This document shows positions 1 through 11,294 of a stretch of DNA of 64,000 bases, piece after piece. Source of the stretch: Pantoea brenneri (lineage in GTDB: Bacteria > Pseudomonadota > Gammaproteobacteria > Enterobacterales > Enterobacteriaceae). The notes beneath the pieces are model-generated. The model made no database searches. It was not told the DNA's origin and worked only from the letters and a program-made list of their open reading frames with translations. How positions within the stretch are numbered: position 1 is the stretch's first letter; each line of letters starts with the position of its first letter. The stretch covers positions 1 through 64,000 of the forward strand of contig MIEI01000014.1 of assembly GCA_002095305.1 (NCBI GenBank). The letters are read 5' to 3'. Made by a program: the position numbers and the translations under genes.

Positions 1-89
1 GTAAAGGCCGCTGGGCGTCAACGGCTTTCACCAAAAAACCACGGGAAACGTGACTGATTGCCTGATTTTCAGTCAAAGCGGGTAAAACC
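1..89. other. window edge, no gene recognised
   Basis: This short stretch lies downstream of yjdC. Read on the minus strand it contains a weak hairpin (CACG, short loop, CGTG) followed by a T-rich tract near positions 24-45, which could end yjdC transcription. I see no tRNA and no coding frame in it. Confidence 0.3.
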
Positions 90-668
90 TCAGGCCAGCG
101 CGCCGTTTTTACGGCACAACGCAATGCTGTAAACATCTTCCGCCAGCCGCTGAGCCGTGGCGACATCCTGCACGTTGCGCTTCACCAGCAGTTTACTCAG
201 GCAACCTTCCAGAATCAGCTCCATCTGATCGGCCACCATGCTCGGGTTGTCCAGCGCCTGGTCTAGCAGAATCTCATGCGTAAACTGCCATGACGCGCGC
301 TTCTGCTGTTCCGCCAGTTGATGAATTGGCTGATCCGGCTGCGGATAGAAACTACAGGCGGCAATAAACAGACAGCCAGGGAAGCGGCCTTTGCTGACGT
401 GTTCGCTTAGCACTTCATAACGCGCCATCAGCTTCTGGTCCGGCGACAGCGTCTCATCCAGCATGATCTGACGCCGCCAGGTATCAATCTGCTGGGCGTG
501 ATAACGCAGCGCATCATAGAGCAGGGCGTCACGATCGGGCCAGAACAGCCGGAGCTGATCGAGAGAAAGGTCGGTCTGGCCCGCCAGGGTTTCCAATGAG
601 AGGGTGGCGGCGAGGCCGTTTTGTTCAAGCACATTCAGTGCATGCTCGAGTATTTGTTCACGCTGCAA
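90..668 (-). CDS. yjdC: YjdC, TetR-family transcriptional regulator
   Basis: This is a 192-residue TetR-like repressor with an N-terminal helix-turn-helix (about residues 1-45, including [19 protein letters not shown]) and a C-terminal ligand or dimer domain containing [11 protein letters not shown]. It is very close to E. coli YjdC over its whole length. I chose a TTG start because AGAGGAGAG lies just upstream of it and the resulting length matches E. coli (191 residues). The GTG start twelve codons upstream has no comparable ribosome site. It lies downstream of dsbD in the same direction, as in E. coli. The genes it controls are not known to me. Confidence 0.85.
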   Translation of the reverse strand: MQREQILEHALNVLEQNGLAATLSLETLAGQTDLSLDQLRLFWPDRDALLYDALRYHAQQIDTWRRQIMLDETLSPDQKLMARYEVLSEHVSKGRFPGCLFIAACSFYPQPDQPIHQLAEQQKRASWQFTHEILLDQALDNPSMVADQMELILEGCLSKLLVKRNVQDVATAQRLAEDVYSIALCRKNGALA

Positions 669-731
669 GTGACTCTCCTCTGGTATGCAGGCCCGGCTGT
701 TCACCGGACATAAGCCTGACTCCAGTGTTGT

Positions 732-2431
732 TTACGGGGTGAATTTCTGCAAATGTGCCCGGAAATCGGCGGCATTGAGAAACCCGGTGATGCGCGAGTC
801 CGCGATCTCGTGGCCTTGCGCATCAAAGAATAAAATGGTCGGTAATCCCAGCACCTGAAGATGCTGCAACAGCGCATTATCGCTGGCGCTATTGGCGGTC
901 ACGTTGGCCTGTAGCAGCTGCACCCGGCTCAGGCTATCGCGTACCGCGCTGTCGCTAAAGGTGTATTTTTCAAACTCTTTACAGGCAACACACCAGTCGG
1001 CATACAGATCGACCATGGTGATGCGGCCGTTGGCCTGTTGCAGCGCCGTCTGCAACTGTTGCGGCGTCTGGACGGTCTGGAATGGCAGGTGGGCGACAGC
1101 CTGCTGCTGCGCCGGGCCGCCAAAGGCCCAGTCCTGTAGCGGACGGGCGCTGATCAGTGCGGCGGCCAGCACGATAATCTGTACGACGCGCCACTTGCCA
1201 CTGCTGGCGCGCAGGCTGACGCTGAACGCCCAGCCAAAAAAGGCCACGCCCAGCAGGCTCCACAGCCGCAGTCCCCACAGGTCGCCCAGCACTCGCTCCA
1301 TCAGGAAAACCGGCAGCGCCAGGATAACGAAACCAAAGCCCTCTTTTACCGTCTGCATCCACGGTCCGCTCTTCGGCAGCAGCTTATTGCCAAACAGGGT
1401 CACGGCGATCAGCGGTAAGCCCATCCCGACCGCATAGAGCCAGAGAGTACCGGCGCCGGCCCATAAATTACCGCTCTGGGCGATATAGAGCAGAATAGCG
1501 CTGAGCGGCGCGGTGGTGCAGGGCGAGCAGATTAAACCGGCCAGCGCGCCCATCAAAAATACGCCTGGCAGCGAGCCGCCCTGCTGGCGATTGCTCCACA
1601 GGGTTAAGCGGGTTTGCAGGCTGGCCGGCAGTTGCAGCGTAAACAGACCAAACATCGACAGCGCCAGCACGATAAACAGCGCCGACAGTGCCGACAGCAC
1701 CCACGGATGTTGCAGGGCTGCCTGGAAACGCAGCCCGGCAGCCGCCACGATCAGACCCAGCAGGGTGTAGGTCAGCGCCATGCCCTGGACATAGACCATC
1801 GCAAGCGCAAACAGTCGGCCAAAAGAATAGTGGCGCTGGCCGCCAAGAATAATGCCGGAAATCAGCGGATACATCGGCAGCACGCAGGGCGTGAAGGCGA
1901 CGCCAATGCCGATCAGCAACGCCCACAGCGGTGAAAACGGCAGCGGCGTGGCTGGTGCAGGCGCGGTATTAACCGGCGCAGCAGCAGTGCTGGCCGCTAC
2001 CGGACTCAGCGGCACGGTGCGGGTTTCGGGGGGATAACAGAATCCGGCGGCGGCACAGCCTGATAGGTGACGCTAAGCGTGGCCCCACGGGCGGCCTGTT
2101 GTAGCGTTACCGGCACCGTCAGATCCTGCCGATAGATCTGGCTCTTGCCGTAGAATTCATCTTCGTGCGGCTGACCGGCGGGCAGCGTCAGCGGTGCCAG
2201 CGTGGCGTTGGCCGGCGTGACGTGGATCTGCTGACGATAGAGGTAGTAGCCCGTTTTTACTTTCCAGTGCAGGTTGAGCTGCGCTCCCTGCTGGTCGAAA
2301 TCAAAACCAAACGCCTGATCGACCGGGACAAAGCGGCTGCTGGCGGGGTTGGAAAAAAGCGATGCGTGCGCCTGCAGGCTGATAAACAGCACCAGCAGCA
2401 GCGTAATTAAGCGAGAGATGCGTGCAGCCAT
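732..2431 (-). pseudogene. dsbD: dsbD, thiol:disulfide interchange protein, one-base frameshift
   Basis: DsbD carries electrons from cytoplasmic thioredoxin across the inner membrane to periplasmic DsbC, DsbG and CcmG. The reading frame is split. The N-terminal piece (signal peptide and alpha domain) starts at 2431 and runs out of frame near 2059. The second piece carries the eight-helix membrane domain (cysteines in [10 protein letters not shown] and ICSPCTTAP) and the thioredoxin-like gamma domain ([10 protein letters not shown]). One G is missing where CAG-GGC-TGT is expected. Adding it gives 566 residues (E. coli 565) and restores the two active cysteines of the alpha domain (C-A-A-A-G-F-C). 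The start overlaps the end of cutA by 25 bases, as is normal. It is either a true loss or a sequence error in a G run. Confidence 0.9.
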
Positions 2432-2721
2432 GACAAGTATTCACTGTCTCCATGTTGAACCGGAAGCGCCAGCAGTTCAGGCACATCGTAGGGATGCGCC
2501 TGCCTGAGCAGATCGAACAGTGCCTGCTGGTGATCGCTATCGCATTTCAGCAGCATCTGCACTTCGCTGCTCTGTTCGAGCTGACCCTGCCAGACGTAAT
2601 ACGAGGTAGCACCCGGCAGCAGCGTGACGCAGGCCGCCAGTCTGGCCTCAAGCGCCAGGGCGGCCAGACGTTGCGCCGTCGCCTGATCGGGTGCAGTGCA
2701 AAGGACAACGATGGCGTTCAT
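2407..2721 (-). CDS. cutA: CutA, divalent-cation tolerance protein
   Basis: This is a 104-residue CutA1 protein, a small, very stable trimer linked to copper and divalent-cation tolerance. Its exact biochemical role is unsettled. It has the family marks VVLCTAPD near the N-terminus, [17 protein letters not shown] in the middle and YLSWLHASL at the C-terminus. The ATG at 2721 has AGGAGC upstream. The longer upstream frame has no homology. It lies between dcuA and dsbD in one direction, so dcuA-cutA-dsbD may be read together. Confidence 0.92.
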   Translation of the reverse strand: MNAIVVLCTAPDQATAQRLAALALEARLAACVTLLPGATSYYVWQGQLEQSSEVQMLLKCDSDHQQALFDLLRQAHPYDVPELLALPVQHGDSEYLSWLHASLA

Positions 2722-2785
2722 CGTAATGCTCCTGTTTAAAAGAGCCCCGATGATAGCACGCTCAGTCAGCGACGCGATTATCGGG

Positions 2786-4087
2786 CTATAACAGCAACCC
2801 GCCAAAGACAAAGCCCGCCATCACCGACAGCGTAATGGCGATCACGCCGGGAATGATAAAGGCATGGTTGAAAACAAACTTGCCAATCCGGGTCGATCCG
2901 GTGTCATCCATCTCCACGGCCGCCAGTAAAGTCGGGTAGGTCGGCAGGACGAACAGCGCCGAAACCGCGGCAAACGAGGCGATGGCGGTAAGCGGCGACA
3001 CGCCCAGCAGCAAGGCGGCAGGCATCAGCGCCTTAGTGGTTGCCGCCTGCGAGTAGAGCAGCATTGAGGCGAAGAACAGCACCAGCGCCAGCATCCACGG
3101 GTAGGTTTTCAGCATATCGCCGGCCACCATCTGGATCTCTGCCAGGTGGGCTTTAACAAAGGTATCGCCCAGCCAGGCGACACCCATCACGCAGATACAG
3201 GCACTCATGCCGGACTTAAAGGTGCTGGCGCTGAGGATCTCGCTGGTATCCAGTTTACAGGTCAGGCTGATCAGGGTGGCGATAGTCAGCATAAACACCA
3301 CAATCGCTTCATTACGCGGCAGCAGCGGGTTGGCGATCAGGCCAAGACTGGCACTGGTGAGCGTGGCGTAGACCACCACGGCGATGATACCGAGCAGAAA
3401 CAGCAGCACCGATTTTTTCGCGCCCGGTTTGGGCTGGTAGACGCTGGCACCGCGCAGCGTAACGTCGCCTTTCGCCAGTCGCGCCTGGTAGACCTCATCA
3501 TCCTTCAGCTCTTTACCGAGGAAGTTGGTCACCAGCGCGGCCAGAAACAGGCCGACCATGGTCGAGGGGATCGCGATAGCCAGCAGCGTAATGTAGCTGA
3601 TGCCACGCGGCTCAAGCAGGGTAGCGAAGAATACCACCGCCGCTGAAATGGGCGAGGCGGTAATGGCGATCTGCGAAGCGACCACGGCGATCGACAGCGG
3701 GCGCGAAGGGCGGACGCCTTGCTCTTTCGCCACTTCAGCGATTACCGGCAGCGTCGAGAAGGCCGTATGACCGGTACCCGCCAGCAGCGTCATCAGATAG
3801 GTTACCAGCGGTGCCAGTAGCGTGACGTGACGCGGATGACGGCGCAGCAGCCGTTCGGCGAGGCTGACCAGATAATCCATTCCGCCGGCGACCTGCATGG
3901 CCGCGATAGCCGCAATGACCGCCATAATAATTTCGATCACGTCGAACGGGATCATGCCCGGCGGCAAGCCAAAGCCCAGCGTCAGGATCAGCACGCCCAT
4001 GCCGCCAGCGAACCCAATGCCAATGCCGCCAAGGCGCGCACCCAACCAGATCGCCAGTAAGACGACAAGCAGCTCAACCACAAACAT
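2786..4087 (-). CDS. dcuA: DcuA, C4-dicarboxylate transporter
   Basis: This is a 433-residue polytopic inner-membrane protein, exactly the length of E. coli DcuA. The Dcu family exchanges aspartate, fumarate, malate and succinate. DcuA in E. coli works mainly in aspartate uptake and aspartate/fumarate shuttling for nitrogen use. Long hydrophobic helices run through the whole chain, with the conserved loop [20 protein letters not shown] in the first third. It lies directly downstream of aspA, so transporter and aspartase are co-located, with a terminator between them at 4138-4176 that would allow partial uncoupling. Confidence 0.95.
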   Translation of the reverse strand: MFVVELLVVLLAIWLGARLGGIGIGFAGGMGVLILTLGFGLPPGMIPFDVIEIIMAVIAAIAAMQVAGGMDYLVSLAERLLRRHPRHVTLLAPLVTYLMTLLAGTGHTAFSTLPVIAEVAKEQGVRPSRPLSIAVVASQIAITASPISAAVVFFATLLEPRGISYITLLAIAIPSTMVGLFLAALVTNFLGKELKDDEVYQARLAKGDVTLRGASVYQPKPGAKKSVLLFLLGIIAVVVYATLTSASLGLIANPLLPRNEAIVVFMLTIATLISLTCKLDTSEILSASTFKSGMSACICVMGVAWLGDTFVKAHLAEIQMVAGDMLKTYPWMLALVLFFASMLLYSQAATTKALMPAALLLGVSPLTAIASFAAVSALFVLPTYPTLLAAVEMDDTGSTRIGKFVFNHAFIIPGVIAITLSVMAGFVFGGLLL

Positions 4088-4137
4088 GCATCACTCCTGA
4101 GAATTTAACCTGAGATTATCAGTTGTGCTGTTTACCA

Positions 4138-4176
4138 AAGAAAAAGGCACACCGTGTTGATCGCGGTGTGCCTTTA
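4138..4176 (-). terminator. intrinsic terminator after aspA
   Basis: The arms AAAGGCACACCG and CGGTGTGCCTTT form a strong stem. On the minus strand it is followed by TTTTTCTTT, as expected for the end of aspA. It lies between aspA and dcuA. Confidence 0.85.
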
Positions 4177-4198
4177 GTAAACCAGCGTCGGTTAAACC

Positions 4199-5635
4199 TT
4201 ACTGCTCGTTTTCGTCGGTATAACGTTTCGCTTTATAAACCGGATACATCAGGTTCTGGACCGAGAAAATATCGTCCAGCTCGCTTTCGGTCAGCAAGCC
4301 GCGCTCCAGCACCACTTCACGTACGCTTTTACCGGTTTCGGCGCAGATTTTGCCGACGATATCGCCGTTATGGTGGCCGATATACGGGTTAAGGTAGGTG
4401 ACGATACCGATTGAGTTAAAGACGTAGGCTTCGCACACCGCGCGGTTGGCGGTAATGCCGTTGACGCACTTCTCCAGCAGGTTGTAGCAGGCGTTGGTCA
4501 GGATGCTGATCGATTCAAACAGCGCCTGGCCAATCACCGGCTCCATTACGTTCAGCTGCAGCTGACCGGCTTCGGAAGCCATGGTGACGGTGATGTCGTT
4601 GCCGATCACTTTGAAGCAGACCTGATTAACCACTTCCGGCACTACCGGATTGACTTTGGCTGGCATGATCGACGAACCGGCCTGTAACTCCGGCAGGTTG
4701 ATTTCATTCAGGCCAGCGCGCGGACCGGAAGAGAGCAGGCGCAGGTCGTTACAGATCTTAGAGAGCTTCACCGCCAGGCGTTTCAGTGACGAGTGCACCA
4801 TCACGTAGGCACCGCAGTCTGAGGTCGCTTCGATCAGATCTTCCGCCGGCACCACCGGCAGGTTGCTGACTTCCGCCAGACGCTGCACGGCAAGGTGCTG
4901 ATAACCGTCCGGCGTATTCAGGCGGGTACCGATGGCGGTCGCGCCGAGGTTCACTTCCAGCAGCAGCTCGCCGGTGCGCAGAATGCTTTTGGTCTCTTCA
5001 TTCAGCAGCACGCTGAAGGCGTGAAATTCCTGACCCAGCGTCATCGGCACCGCATCCTGTAACTGGGTTCGGCCCATTTTGAGGATGGTCTGGAACTCGT
5101 CGGCCTTACGCTCAAAACCGTCGGCCAGCTGGCTGATGCCATCCAGCAGCTTCAGCAGCGAACTGTAAACCGCGATGCGGAAACCGGTCGGGTAGGCGTC
5201 ATTGGTCGACTGACATTTGTTCACGTGATCGTTAGGGTTGAGGTACTGATATTCACCTTTCTGGTGGCCCATCAGTTCCAGACCGATGTTTGCCAGCACC
5301 TCATTGGTGTTCATGTTGACCGAGGTGCCAGCACCGCCCTGATAGACATCCACCGGAAACTGATCCATGCAGCGGCCTTTATTGAGCACTTCATCGCAGG
5401 CCTGAATGATGGTATCGGCAATGTTGCGGGGGATCGTTTGCAGCTCTTTGTTGGCCATCGCCGCCGCTTTTTTTACCATCACCATCCCGCGGACAAATTC
5501 GGGTATGTCGCTGATTTTACTGTTGCTGATGTAAAAATTTTCAATCGCACGCAGAGTATGAACGCCATAATAGGCATCCGCCGGTACTTCGCGCATACCT
5601 AACAGGTCTTCTTCGATACGAATGTTGTTCGCCAT
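4199..5635 (-). CDS. aspA: AspA, aspartate ammonia-lyase
   Basis: Aspartase converts L-aspartate to fumarate and ammonia in the cytoplasm, feeding fumarate respiration and nitrogen supply. The 478-residue length equals E. coli AspA. The fumarase/aspartase signature [15 protein letters not shown] is intact, as are [13 protein letters not shown] and [17 protein letters not shown]. The ATG at 5635 has AAGAAGG upstream. The frame continues 48 codons further upstream without homology. The upstream region carries a CRP-like site at 5806-5821, consistent with the CRP and FNR control known for aspA in E. coli. Confidence 0.96.
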   Translation of the reverse strand: MANNIRIEEDLLGMREVPADAYYGVHTLRAIENFYISNSKISDIPEFVRGMVMVKKAAAMANKELQTIPRNIADTIIQACDEVLNKGRCMDQFPVDVYQGGAGTSVNMNTNEVLANIGLELMGHQKGEYQYLNPNDHVNKCQSTNDAYPTGFRIAVYSSLLKLLDGISQLADGFERKADEFQTILKMGRTQLQDAVPMTLGQEFHAFSVLLNEETKSILRTGELLLEVNLGATAIGTRLNTPDGYQHLAVQRLAEVSNLPVVPAEDLIEATSDCGAYVMVHSSLKRLAVKLSKICNDLRLLSSGPRAGLNEINLPELQAGSSIMPAKVNPVVPEVVNQVCFKVIGNDITVTMASEAGQLQLNVMEPVIGQALFESISILTNACYNLLEKCVNGITANRAVCEAYVFNSIGIVTYLNPYIGHHNGDIVGKICAETGKSVREVVLERGLLTESELDDIFSVQNLMYPVYKAKRYTDENEQ

Positions 5636-5963
5636 GATAACCTTCTTGTTGTTGCCGCTAACCATCACAGATGATGTGTTTATTTTGTCGTGGTGTACCC
5701 GTAACGACATTTTATCCGTCTTCATACTGGTGAGCACGATCATATTCTGATGCATCAGAAAAGTACGCATGCAGATCACTTAATGCTGCCGTCAGGTTAA
5801 CGATATGTGAAACAGGTTACAAAATTAACCCTGCGGGATAAATTTGACAGGATCGGTTGAAAATGGCGGCACGGGTGCCCATCTCTTTTCTTATCATCAC
5901 TAAGATGAACGCTTTCTGCTGAACGGCACGCTGCCGGTCAGCCCACACTTACAGGAGAGTACG
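5636..5963. other. aspA/fxsA divergent intergenic region
   Basis: No gene is seen here. The region must hold the promoters of aspA (minus) and fxsA (plus). It contains a perfect 16-base palindrome TTCTGATGCATCAGAA at 5745-5760, a CRP-like site at 5806-5821 and a TTGACA hexamer at 5844-5849 that could serve as an fxsA -35 box, though no clear -10 is spaced to it. Confidence 0.6.
5806..5821. promoter_or_regulatory. CRP-like binding site upstream of aspA
   Basis: TGTGAAACAGGTTACA matches the CRP consensus TGTGA-N6-TCACA with one mismatch. Its centre is about 178 bases before the aspA start codon. CRP activation of aspA is established in E. coli. That this site does it here is inferred. Confidence 0.5.
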
Positions 5964-6425
5964 GTGCGCTGGATACCGTTATTAGTCTTTTTTGTCCTGG
6001 CCTGGATTGAAATTTCACTGTTTATTCAGGTCGCCCACGTCATGGGCGTGCTGCTCACCATGCTGCTGGTGGTCTTCACCTCCTGCATCGGGGTGTCGCT
6101 GGTCAAAAATCAGGGCATGAAGAATTTCATGCTGATGCAGGAGAAGCTGGCGCGTAATGAAAGCCCGGCGAAAGAGATGATCAAGAGCGTGTCGCTGATC
6201 ATCGCCGGTTTTCTGCTGCTGCTGCCCGGCTTCTTTACCGACCTGCTGGGCCTGTTGCTGTTGCTGCCGCCGGTGCAGAAGCATCTGACGCTGAAGCTGA
6301 TGCCGCATCTGCGCGTCTGGCGCGGTCCGGGTGCCGGCCCTGACAGCGGCTATACCATGGATGGCGAGTTCGAACGCAAAAACAGCGATCGCCTTGAGCA
6401 CCATGACGATCCGAAAGATCGCTGA
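5964..6425 (+). CDS. fxsA: FxsA, inner-membrane protein
   Basis: This is a 153-residue membrane protein of the FxsA family. In E. coli, extra FxsA suppresses exclusion of phage T7 by the F plasmid; its normal role is unknown. The first 50 residues are two hydrophobic helices, a third hydrophobic segment follows near residues 75-105 (LIIAGFLLLLPGFFTDLLG), and the C-terminal tail is polar and charged. The start is GTG, preceded by AGGAGAG. It is followed by a strong terminator that separates it from groES. Confidence 0.9.
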   Translation: MRWIPLLVFFVLAWIEISLFIQVAHVMGVLLTMLLVVFTSCIGVSLVKNQGMKNFMLMQEKLARNESPAKEMIKSVSLIIAGFLLLLPGFFTDLLGLLLLLPPVQKHLTLKLMPHLRVWRGPGAGPDSGYTMDGEFERKNSDRLEHHDDPKDR

Positions 6426-6443
6426 CGGTGTCATTGCCACAGT

Positions 6444-6471
6444 AAAACGCAACCTTCGGGTTGCGTTTTTT
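6444..6471 (+). terminator. intrinsic terminator after fxsA
   Basis: AAACGCAACC and GGTTGCGTTT form a stem with a TTCG loop, followed by a run of T. This is a classic stable tetraloop terminator just after the fxsA stop. Confidence 0.9.
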
Positions 6472-6549
6472 ATTTCCGCTGGCGATCTTTCTGCCGGTTG
6501 CTCAAAAAGCCATCAGTTATCACATCTGCGTAAAAAATTTGTTGTCTGC

Positions 6550-6583
6550 CCCCTTGAAAGGGCGTGGTCGCGGCCCTATCTCT
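6550..6583 (+). promoter_or_regulatory. sigma-32 heat-shock promoter of groES-groEL
   Basis: CCCTTGAAA at 6551-6559 fits the sigma-32 -35 box and GGCCCTATCT near 6572-6581 fits its -10 box (consensus CCCCATNT). The layout and flanking bases resemble the E. coli groE heat-shock promoter, and it sits about 85 bases before the groES start. RpoH control is thus strongly expected. Confidence 0.85.
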
Positions 6584-6665
6584 CAGGTCACGAGGCCGGA
6601 AGCCATGCAGCCCGGTGTTCAACCCCAAAACTGAATGATTGGACTTCTCAAAGGAGAGCTATCAA

Positions 6666-6959
6666 ATGAAAATTCGTCCATTGCACGATCGCGTTATCGT
6701 CAAGCGTAAAGAAGTTGAAGCTAAATCAGCTGGCGGCATCGTGCTGACCGGTTCTGCAGCCGGCAAATCCACCCGTGGTGAAGTGCTGGCTGTCGGCAAC
6801 GGCCGCATCCTTGAGAGTGGTGACGTTAAGCCGCTGGACGTGAAGGTTGGCGACATCGTGATCTTCAGCGAAGGTTACGGCGCGAAAACCGAGAAAATCG
6901 ATAACGAAGAGGTGCTGATCATCTCTGAGAGCGACATCCTGGCGGTTGTTGAAGCGTAA
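6666..6959 (+). CDS. groES: GroES, co-chaperonin 10
   Basis: This is the 97-residue heptameric lid of the GroEL chamber in the cytoplasm. It starts [16 protein letters not shown] and has the mobile loop region [20 protein letters not shown] that docks on GroEL. The ATG at 6666 has AAGGAGAG upstream; the nine extra upstream codons in frame have no homology. groEL follows after 48 bases, making the usual groESL operon under the heat-shock promoter described upstream. Confidence 0.98.
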   Translation: MKIRPLHDRVIVKRKEVEAKSAGGIVLTGSAAGKSTRGEVLAVGNGRILESGDVKPLDVKVGDIVIFSEGYGAKTEKIDNEEVLIISESDILAVVEA

Positions 6960-6995
6960 TTTTTTCGCGTAATTCACTGAACGAAACGAATTTAA

Positions 6996-8657
<1,662 letters not shown>

Positions 8658-8970
8658 TCTGCCGTTGACTGCTTAAGTCATCTGGAACCCCCGATCGGAA
8701 ACGGTCGGGGGTTTTTCTTTTGGGACGGAAAATAGTATAAGTAGTGGCGCAATCGTTCGTCTTTCCTCTTGATATGTCACGCTGTCTGCTGCTGCGCCGC
8801 CGGATCCACTGGCTTAAACCAGACCATCAGGATCGGCATGCTTGCCAGCCTGCAAGCGGCATGAAATATTGAGACGATATAACGGGATAAGGGCAATGAA
8901 TGTGCAGAAAGAAAAAACATTTTTCTGCTACGCTGCCACCCGACTCTGATGATAATAAATGGGGATTACA
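8658..8970. other. intergenic region groEL to yjeI
   Basis: No gene is seen. The left end holds the groEL terminator. A small hairpin (GCTTGC / GCAAGC) lies at 8840-8857 without a T run. The A-rich stretch just before yjeI with TACGCT near 8929 may contain its promoter. Confidence 0.5.
8686..8717 (+). terminator. intrinsic terminator after groEL
   Basis: AACCCCCGA pairs with TCGGGGGTT across a short loop, followed by TTTTTCTTTT. It ends the groESL operon. Confidence 0.9.
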
Positions 8971-9318
8971 ATGCGGATTAACCTCTTGCTCGGACTGACG
9001 GCTGGCGCGTTATTGCTGGCGGGCTGTAGCAGCTCTACTCAACTGTCCTCGGCAGGCCAGCGCGTGACTTTTACCGATCAGCAGCCCGGCAGTGAGTGTC
9101 AGCTTCTGGGGAATCTTACCGGCTCACAGAGTAACTGGCTGAGCGGGGCAGGCGGGGAAACCAGCGCCCTGCGCGGTGCAGCAAATGACCTGCGCAACCG
9201 TGCAGCGGAAATGGGCGGCAACGTGATTTACGGCGCAACCAGTCCGACGCAGAACCTGCTGTCCGCGTTCGCGCCACTCGACAGTAAAATGTCCGGTCAG
9301 GTTTACAAGTGCCCGTAA
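8971..9318 (+). CDS. yjeI: YjeI, DUF4156 lipoprotein
   Basis: This is a 115-residue predicted lipoprotein, very similar to E. coli YjeI along its whole length. The signal peptide ends in a lipobox LLAGC, so the mature protein begins at a lipidated cysteine. The mature part contains the family stretches GSECQLLGNLTG, QSNWLSG and AANDLRNRAAEMGGNVIYG, and ends QVYKCP. The function is unknown. I chose the ATG at 8971 to match E. coli; a start four codons upstream is possible. The gene lies between groEL and epmB, as in E. coli. Confidence 0.85.
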   Translation: MRINLLLGLTAGALLLAGCSSSTQLSSAGQRVTFTDQQPGSECQLLGNLTGSQSNWLSGAGGETSALRGAANDLRNRAAEMGGNVIYGATSPTQNLLSAFAPLDSKMSGQVYKCP

Positions 9319-9344
9319 GGTGAATCCGGCATCATGCCTTCTTC

Positions 9345-9371
9345 AGACGGCCGGCCTTGCGTCGGCCGTTT
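9345..9371. terminator. bidirectional terminator between yjeI and epmB
   Basis: ACGGCC pairs with GGCCGT, followed by TTTTT on the plus strand. It sits between two convergent genes that end at 9318 and 9372. Confidence 0.65.
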
Positions 9372-10400
9372 TTATTCCTGCCGCAGTTGCAGATCGAGCG
9401 GCGTTTTACTCGGCTCTCCGCCAATCTCGCGCGCCAGCTTAGGCACCAGATAACCCGAAACCTGCGACAGCAGCGCCCGCACCAGTTGCCGTGCGTCGTC
9501 GTCTGATACGTAGAAATGGGCGGCACCCTGCACCTTGTCCAGCACGTGCAGGTAGTAGGGCAGAATGCCCGCATCGAACAGCGCATTGCTCAGCGTTGCC
9601 AGCGTCCGGGCATTGTCGTTGACGCCGCGCAGCAGCACGCTCTGATTGAGCAGCGTCACGCCTGCACGCTTCAGCTCTCTCATCGCCTCACGCAGTGCGT
9701 CGTCAATCTCCTGCGCATGGTTGATGTGCGTCACCATCAGCACCTGCAGCCGCGTTTCACTGAGCATCTGACAAAGTGCGTCGGTAATCCGCGCCGGGAT
9801 CACCACCGGTAAACGGCTATGGATACGCAGCCGTTTCAGGTGCGGGATTTTCTCCAGCGCCGCAATCAGCCAGGCGAGTTCATGATCTTTCGCCATCAGC
9901 GGATCGCCGCCGGAGAAGATGATCTCATCCAGCTCCGGATGATCGGCGATATAGTCCAGTGCCGCCTGCCAGTTACGCTTATTTCCCTGATTATCCTGGT
10001 AAGGAAAATGACGGCGGAAGCAGTAGCGACAGTTGACCGCACAGCCGCCTTTCACCAGCAATAAGGCGCGGTTTTGGTATTTATGCAGCAAACCAGGGAC
10101 AACGTTGCTTTGTTCATCCAGCGGATCGGTGCTATAACCTGGCGCATCGATGAATTCCTGGCGTTGAGTCAGTACCTGAAGCAGCAGCGGGTCGTGCGCA
10201 TCACCTTTCTTCATCCGGTTGATGAATGCACGGGGAACGCGCAAGGCGAAAAGACGCCGCGCATCCGCCCCGTCGGCCAGCTCAGTGTGCTGATCCAGGG
10301 CTAAAATCCGCAGTAATTCATCAGGTTCAGTGACAACATCAGCAAGTTGCTGCAACCAATCTTCTCTGGAAGGTGTTTTTAGGGTTACAATGTGTGCCAT
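9372..10400 (-). CDS. epmB: EpmB, EF-P lysine 2,3-aminomutase
   Basis: EpmB is a radical-SAM enzyme that converts alpha-lysine to (R)-beta-lysine, the substrate EpmA attaches to elongation factor P. The 342-residue protein has the radical-SAM cluster motif C-x3-C-x2-C at residues 120, 124 and 127 (CAVNCRYCF). The downstream stretch EIIFSGGDPLMAKD is the SAM-binding GGDP region. It is divergent from efp with only 43 bases between the starts, so enzyme and target are next to each other, with epmA about 1.1 kb past efp. Confidence 0.96.
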   Translation of the reverse strand: MAHIVTLKTPSREDWLQQLADVVTEPDELLRILALDQHTELADGADARRLFALRVPRAFINRMKKGDAHDPLLLQVLTQRQEFIDAPGYSTDPLDEQSNVVPGLLHKYQNRALLLVKGGCAVNCRYCFRRHFPYQDNQGNKRNWQAALDYIADHPELDEIIFSGGDPLMAKDHELAWLIAALEKIPHLKRLRIHSRLPVVIPARITDALCQMLSETRLQVLMVTHINHAQEIDDALREAMRELKRAGVTLLNQSVLLRGVNDNARTLATLSNALFDAGILPYYLHVLDKVQGAAHFYVSDDDARQLVRALLSQVSGYLVPKLAREIGGEPSKTPLDLQLRQE

Positions 10401-10443
10401 TTTTTTGGCTTAGTACCAGTATCAATTTTCGTAGAGGGCCTTC

Positions 10444-11010
10444 ATGGCGACTTATTCTAGCAACGATTTCCGTCCCGGTCTTAAAATCATGTTCGAAGGC
10501 GAGCCGTATGCCATCGAATCCAGTGAGTTCGTTAAACCGGGTAAAGGTCAGGCATTCGCGCGCGTTAAAATGCGTCGCCTGCTGACGGGTTCTCGCGTTG
10601 AGAAAACTTTCAAATCCACCGACTCCGCCGAAGGCGCAGACGTTATGGATACCAACCTGAACTACCTGTACAACGACGGTGAGTTCTATCACTTCATGCA
10701 CCCGGAAAGCTTCGAGCAGTTCCAGGTTGAAGAGAAAACCGTCAGCGATGCCGCAAAATGGCTGCAGGATAACGCTGAATGTATCGTTACGCTGTGGAAT
10801 GGCCGTCCAATCGCCGTTCAGCCGCCGAACTTTATCGAAGCCGAAATCGTTGAAACCGATCCTGGTCTGAAAGGTGACACCGCGGGTACAGGCGGTAAGC
10901 CAGCCAAGCTGTCTACCGGCGCAGTGGTGAAAGTGCCATTGTTCGTGCAAGAGGGCGAAGTGGTCAAAGTTGACACCCGCTCTGGCGAATACGTGTCACG
11001 CGTAAAATAA
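10444..11010 (+). CDS. efp: EF-P, translation elongation factor P
   Basis: This is the 188-residue elongation factor that rescues ribosomes stalled at polyproline runs. The residue modified by EpmA and EpmB in E. coli is Lys34, and the same lysine is present here in the loop [12 protein letters not shown]. The C-terminal part contains [17 protein letters not shown], typical of the family. It is divergent from epmB and followed by a strong terminator. Confidence 0.98.
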   Translation: MATYSSNDFRPGLKIMFEGEPYAIESSEFVKPGKGQAFARVKMRRLLTGSRVEKTFKSTDSAEGADVMDTNLNYLYNDGEFYHFMHPESFEQFQVEEKTVSDAAKWLQDNAECIVTLWNGRPIAVQPPNFIEAEIVETDPGLKGDTAGTGGKPAKLSTGAVVKVPLFVQEGEVVKVDTRSGEYVSRVK

Positions 11011-11018
11011 GTGCCGCA

Positions 11019-11043
11019 GGCGCATCTCAGATGCGCCTTTTTC
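11019..11043 (+). terminator. intrinsic terminator after efp
   Basis: GGCGCATC pairs with GATGCGCC across a TCA loop and is followed by TTTTTC. It separates efp from ecnA. Confidence 0.88.
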
Positions 11044-11059
11044 TTGTGTGAGTGAAAAA

Positions 11060-11191
11060 ATGAAAAAACTGGCAAAATTAATCGCATTCGCGTTGCTGGT
11101 CTCCTCTGCGCTGAGCGCCTGCAACACTTTCCACGGTTTTGGCGAAGATGTCTCCCACTTAGGTGGTGCCATTTCACGTGCGGCAAACTGA
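11060..11191 (+). CDS. ecnA: EcnA, entericidin A lipoprotein
   Basis: This tiny 43-residue lipoprotein begins MKKLAKLIAFALLVSSALSA and has a lipobox ending in Cys21. The short mature part contains GFGEDVSHLGGAIS, the pattern of the entericidin family. In E. coli EcnA is described as the antidote partner of the bacteriolytic EcnB. The two genes are in tandem between efp and blc, as in E. coli. The start is supported by homology of the signal peptide. An upstream GTGAGTGAAAAA gives only a weak ribosome site. Confidence 0.9.
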   Translation: MKKLAKLIAFALLVSSALSACNTFHGFGEDVSHLGGAISRAAN

Positions 11192-11294
11192 CTGTTAACC
11201 TTCGTCTATTTTGTGGAATCGTCAGCGGCAGTCGTCGGAAATCCGGCTATGCTTAAAACGCTGTACTTTTACATCCATCAAAAAGGACATTGTT

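Noticed and set aside
1-89. tRNA-Phe gene near yjdC, as in E. coli
   Set aside because: The sequence does not contain a tRNA cloverleaf or the expected conserved loops.
732-2431. Two separate genes, an N-terminal DsbD-like protein and a DsbD C-terminal protein
   Set aside because: One added base fuses them into a normal-length DsbD with all catalytic cysteines, so a frameshift is the better explanation.
5745-5760. FNR site for aspA
   Set aside because: The dyad has a two-base rather than a four-base spacer between TGAT and ATCA.
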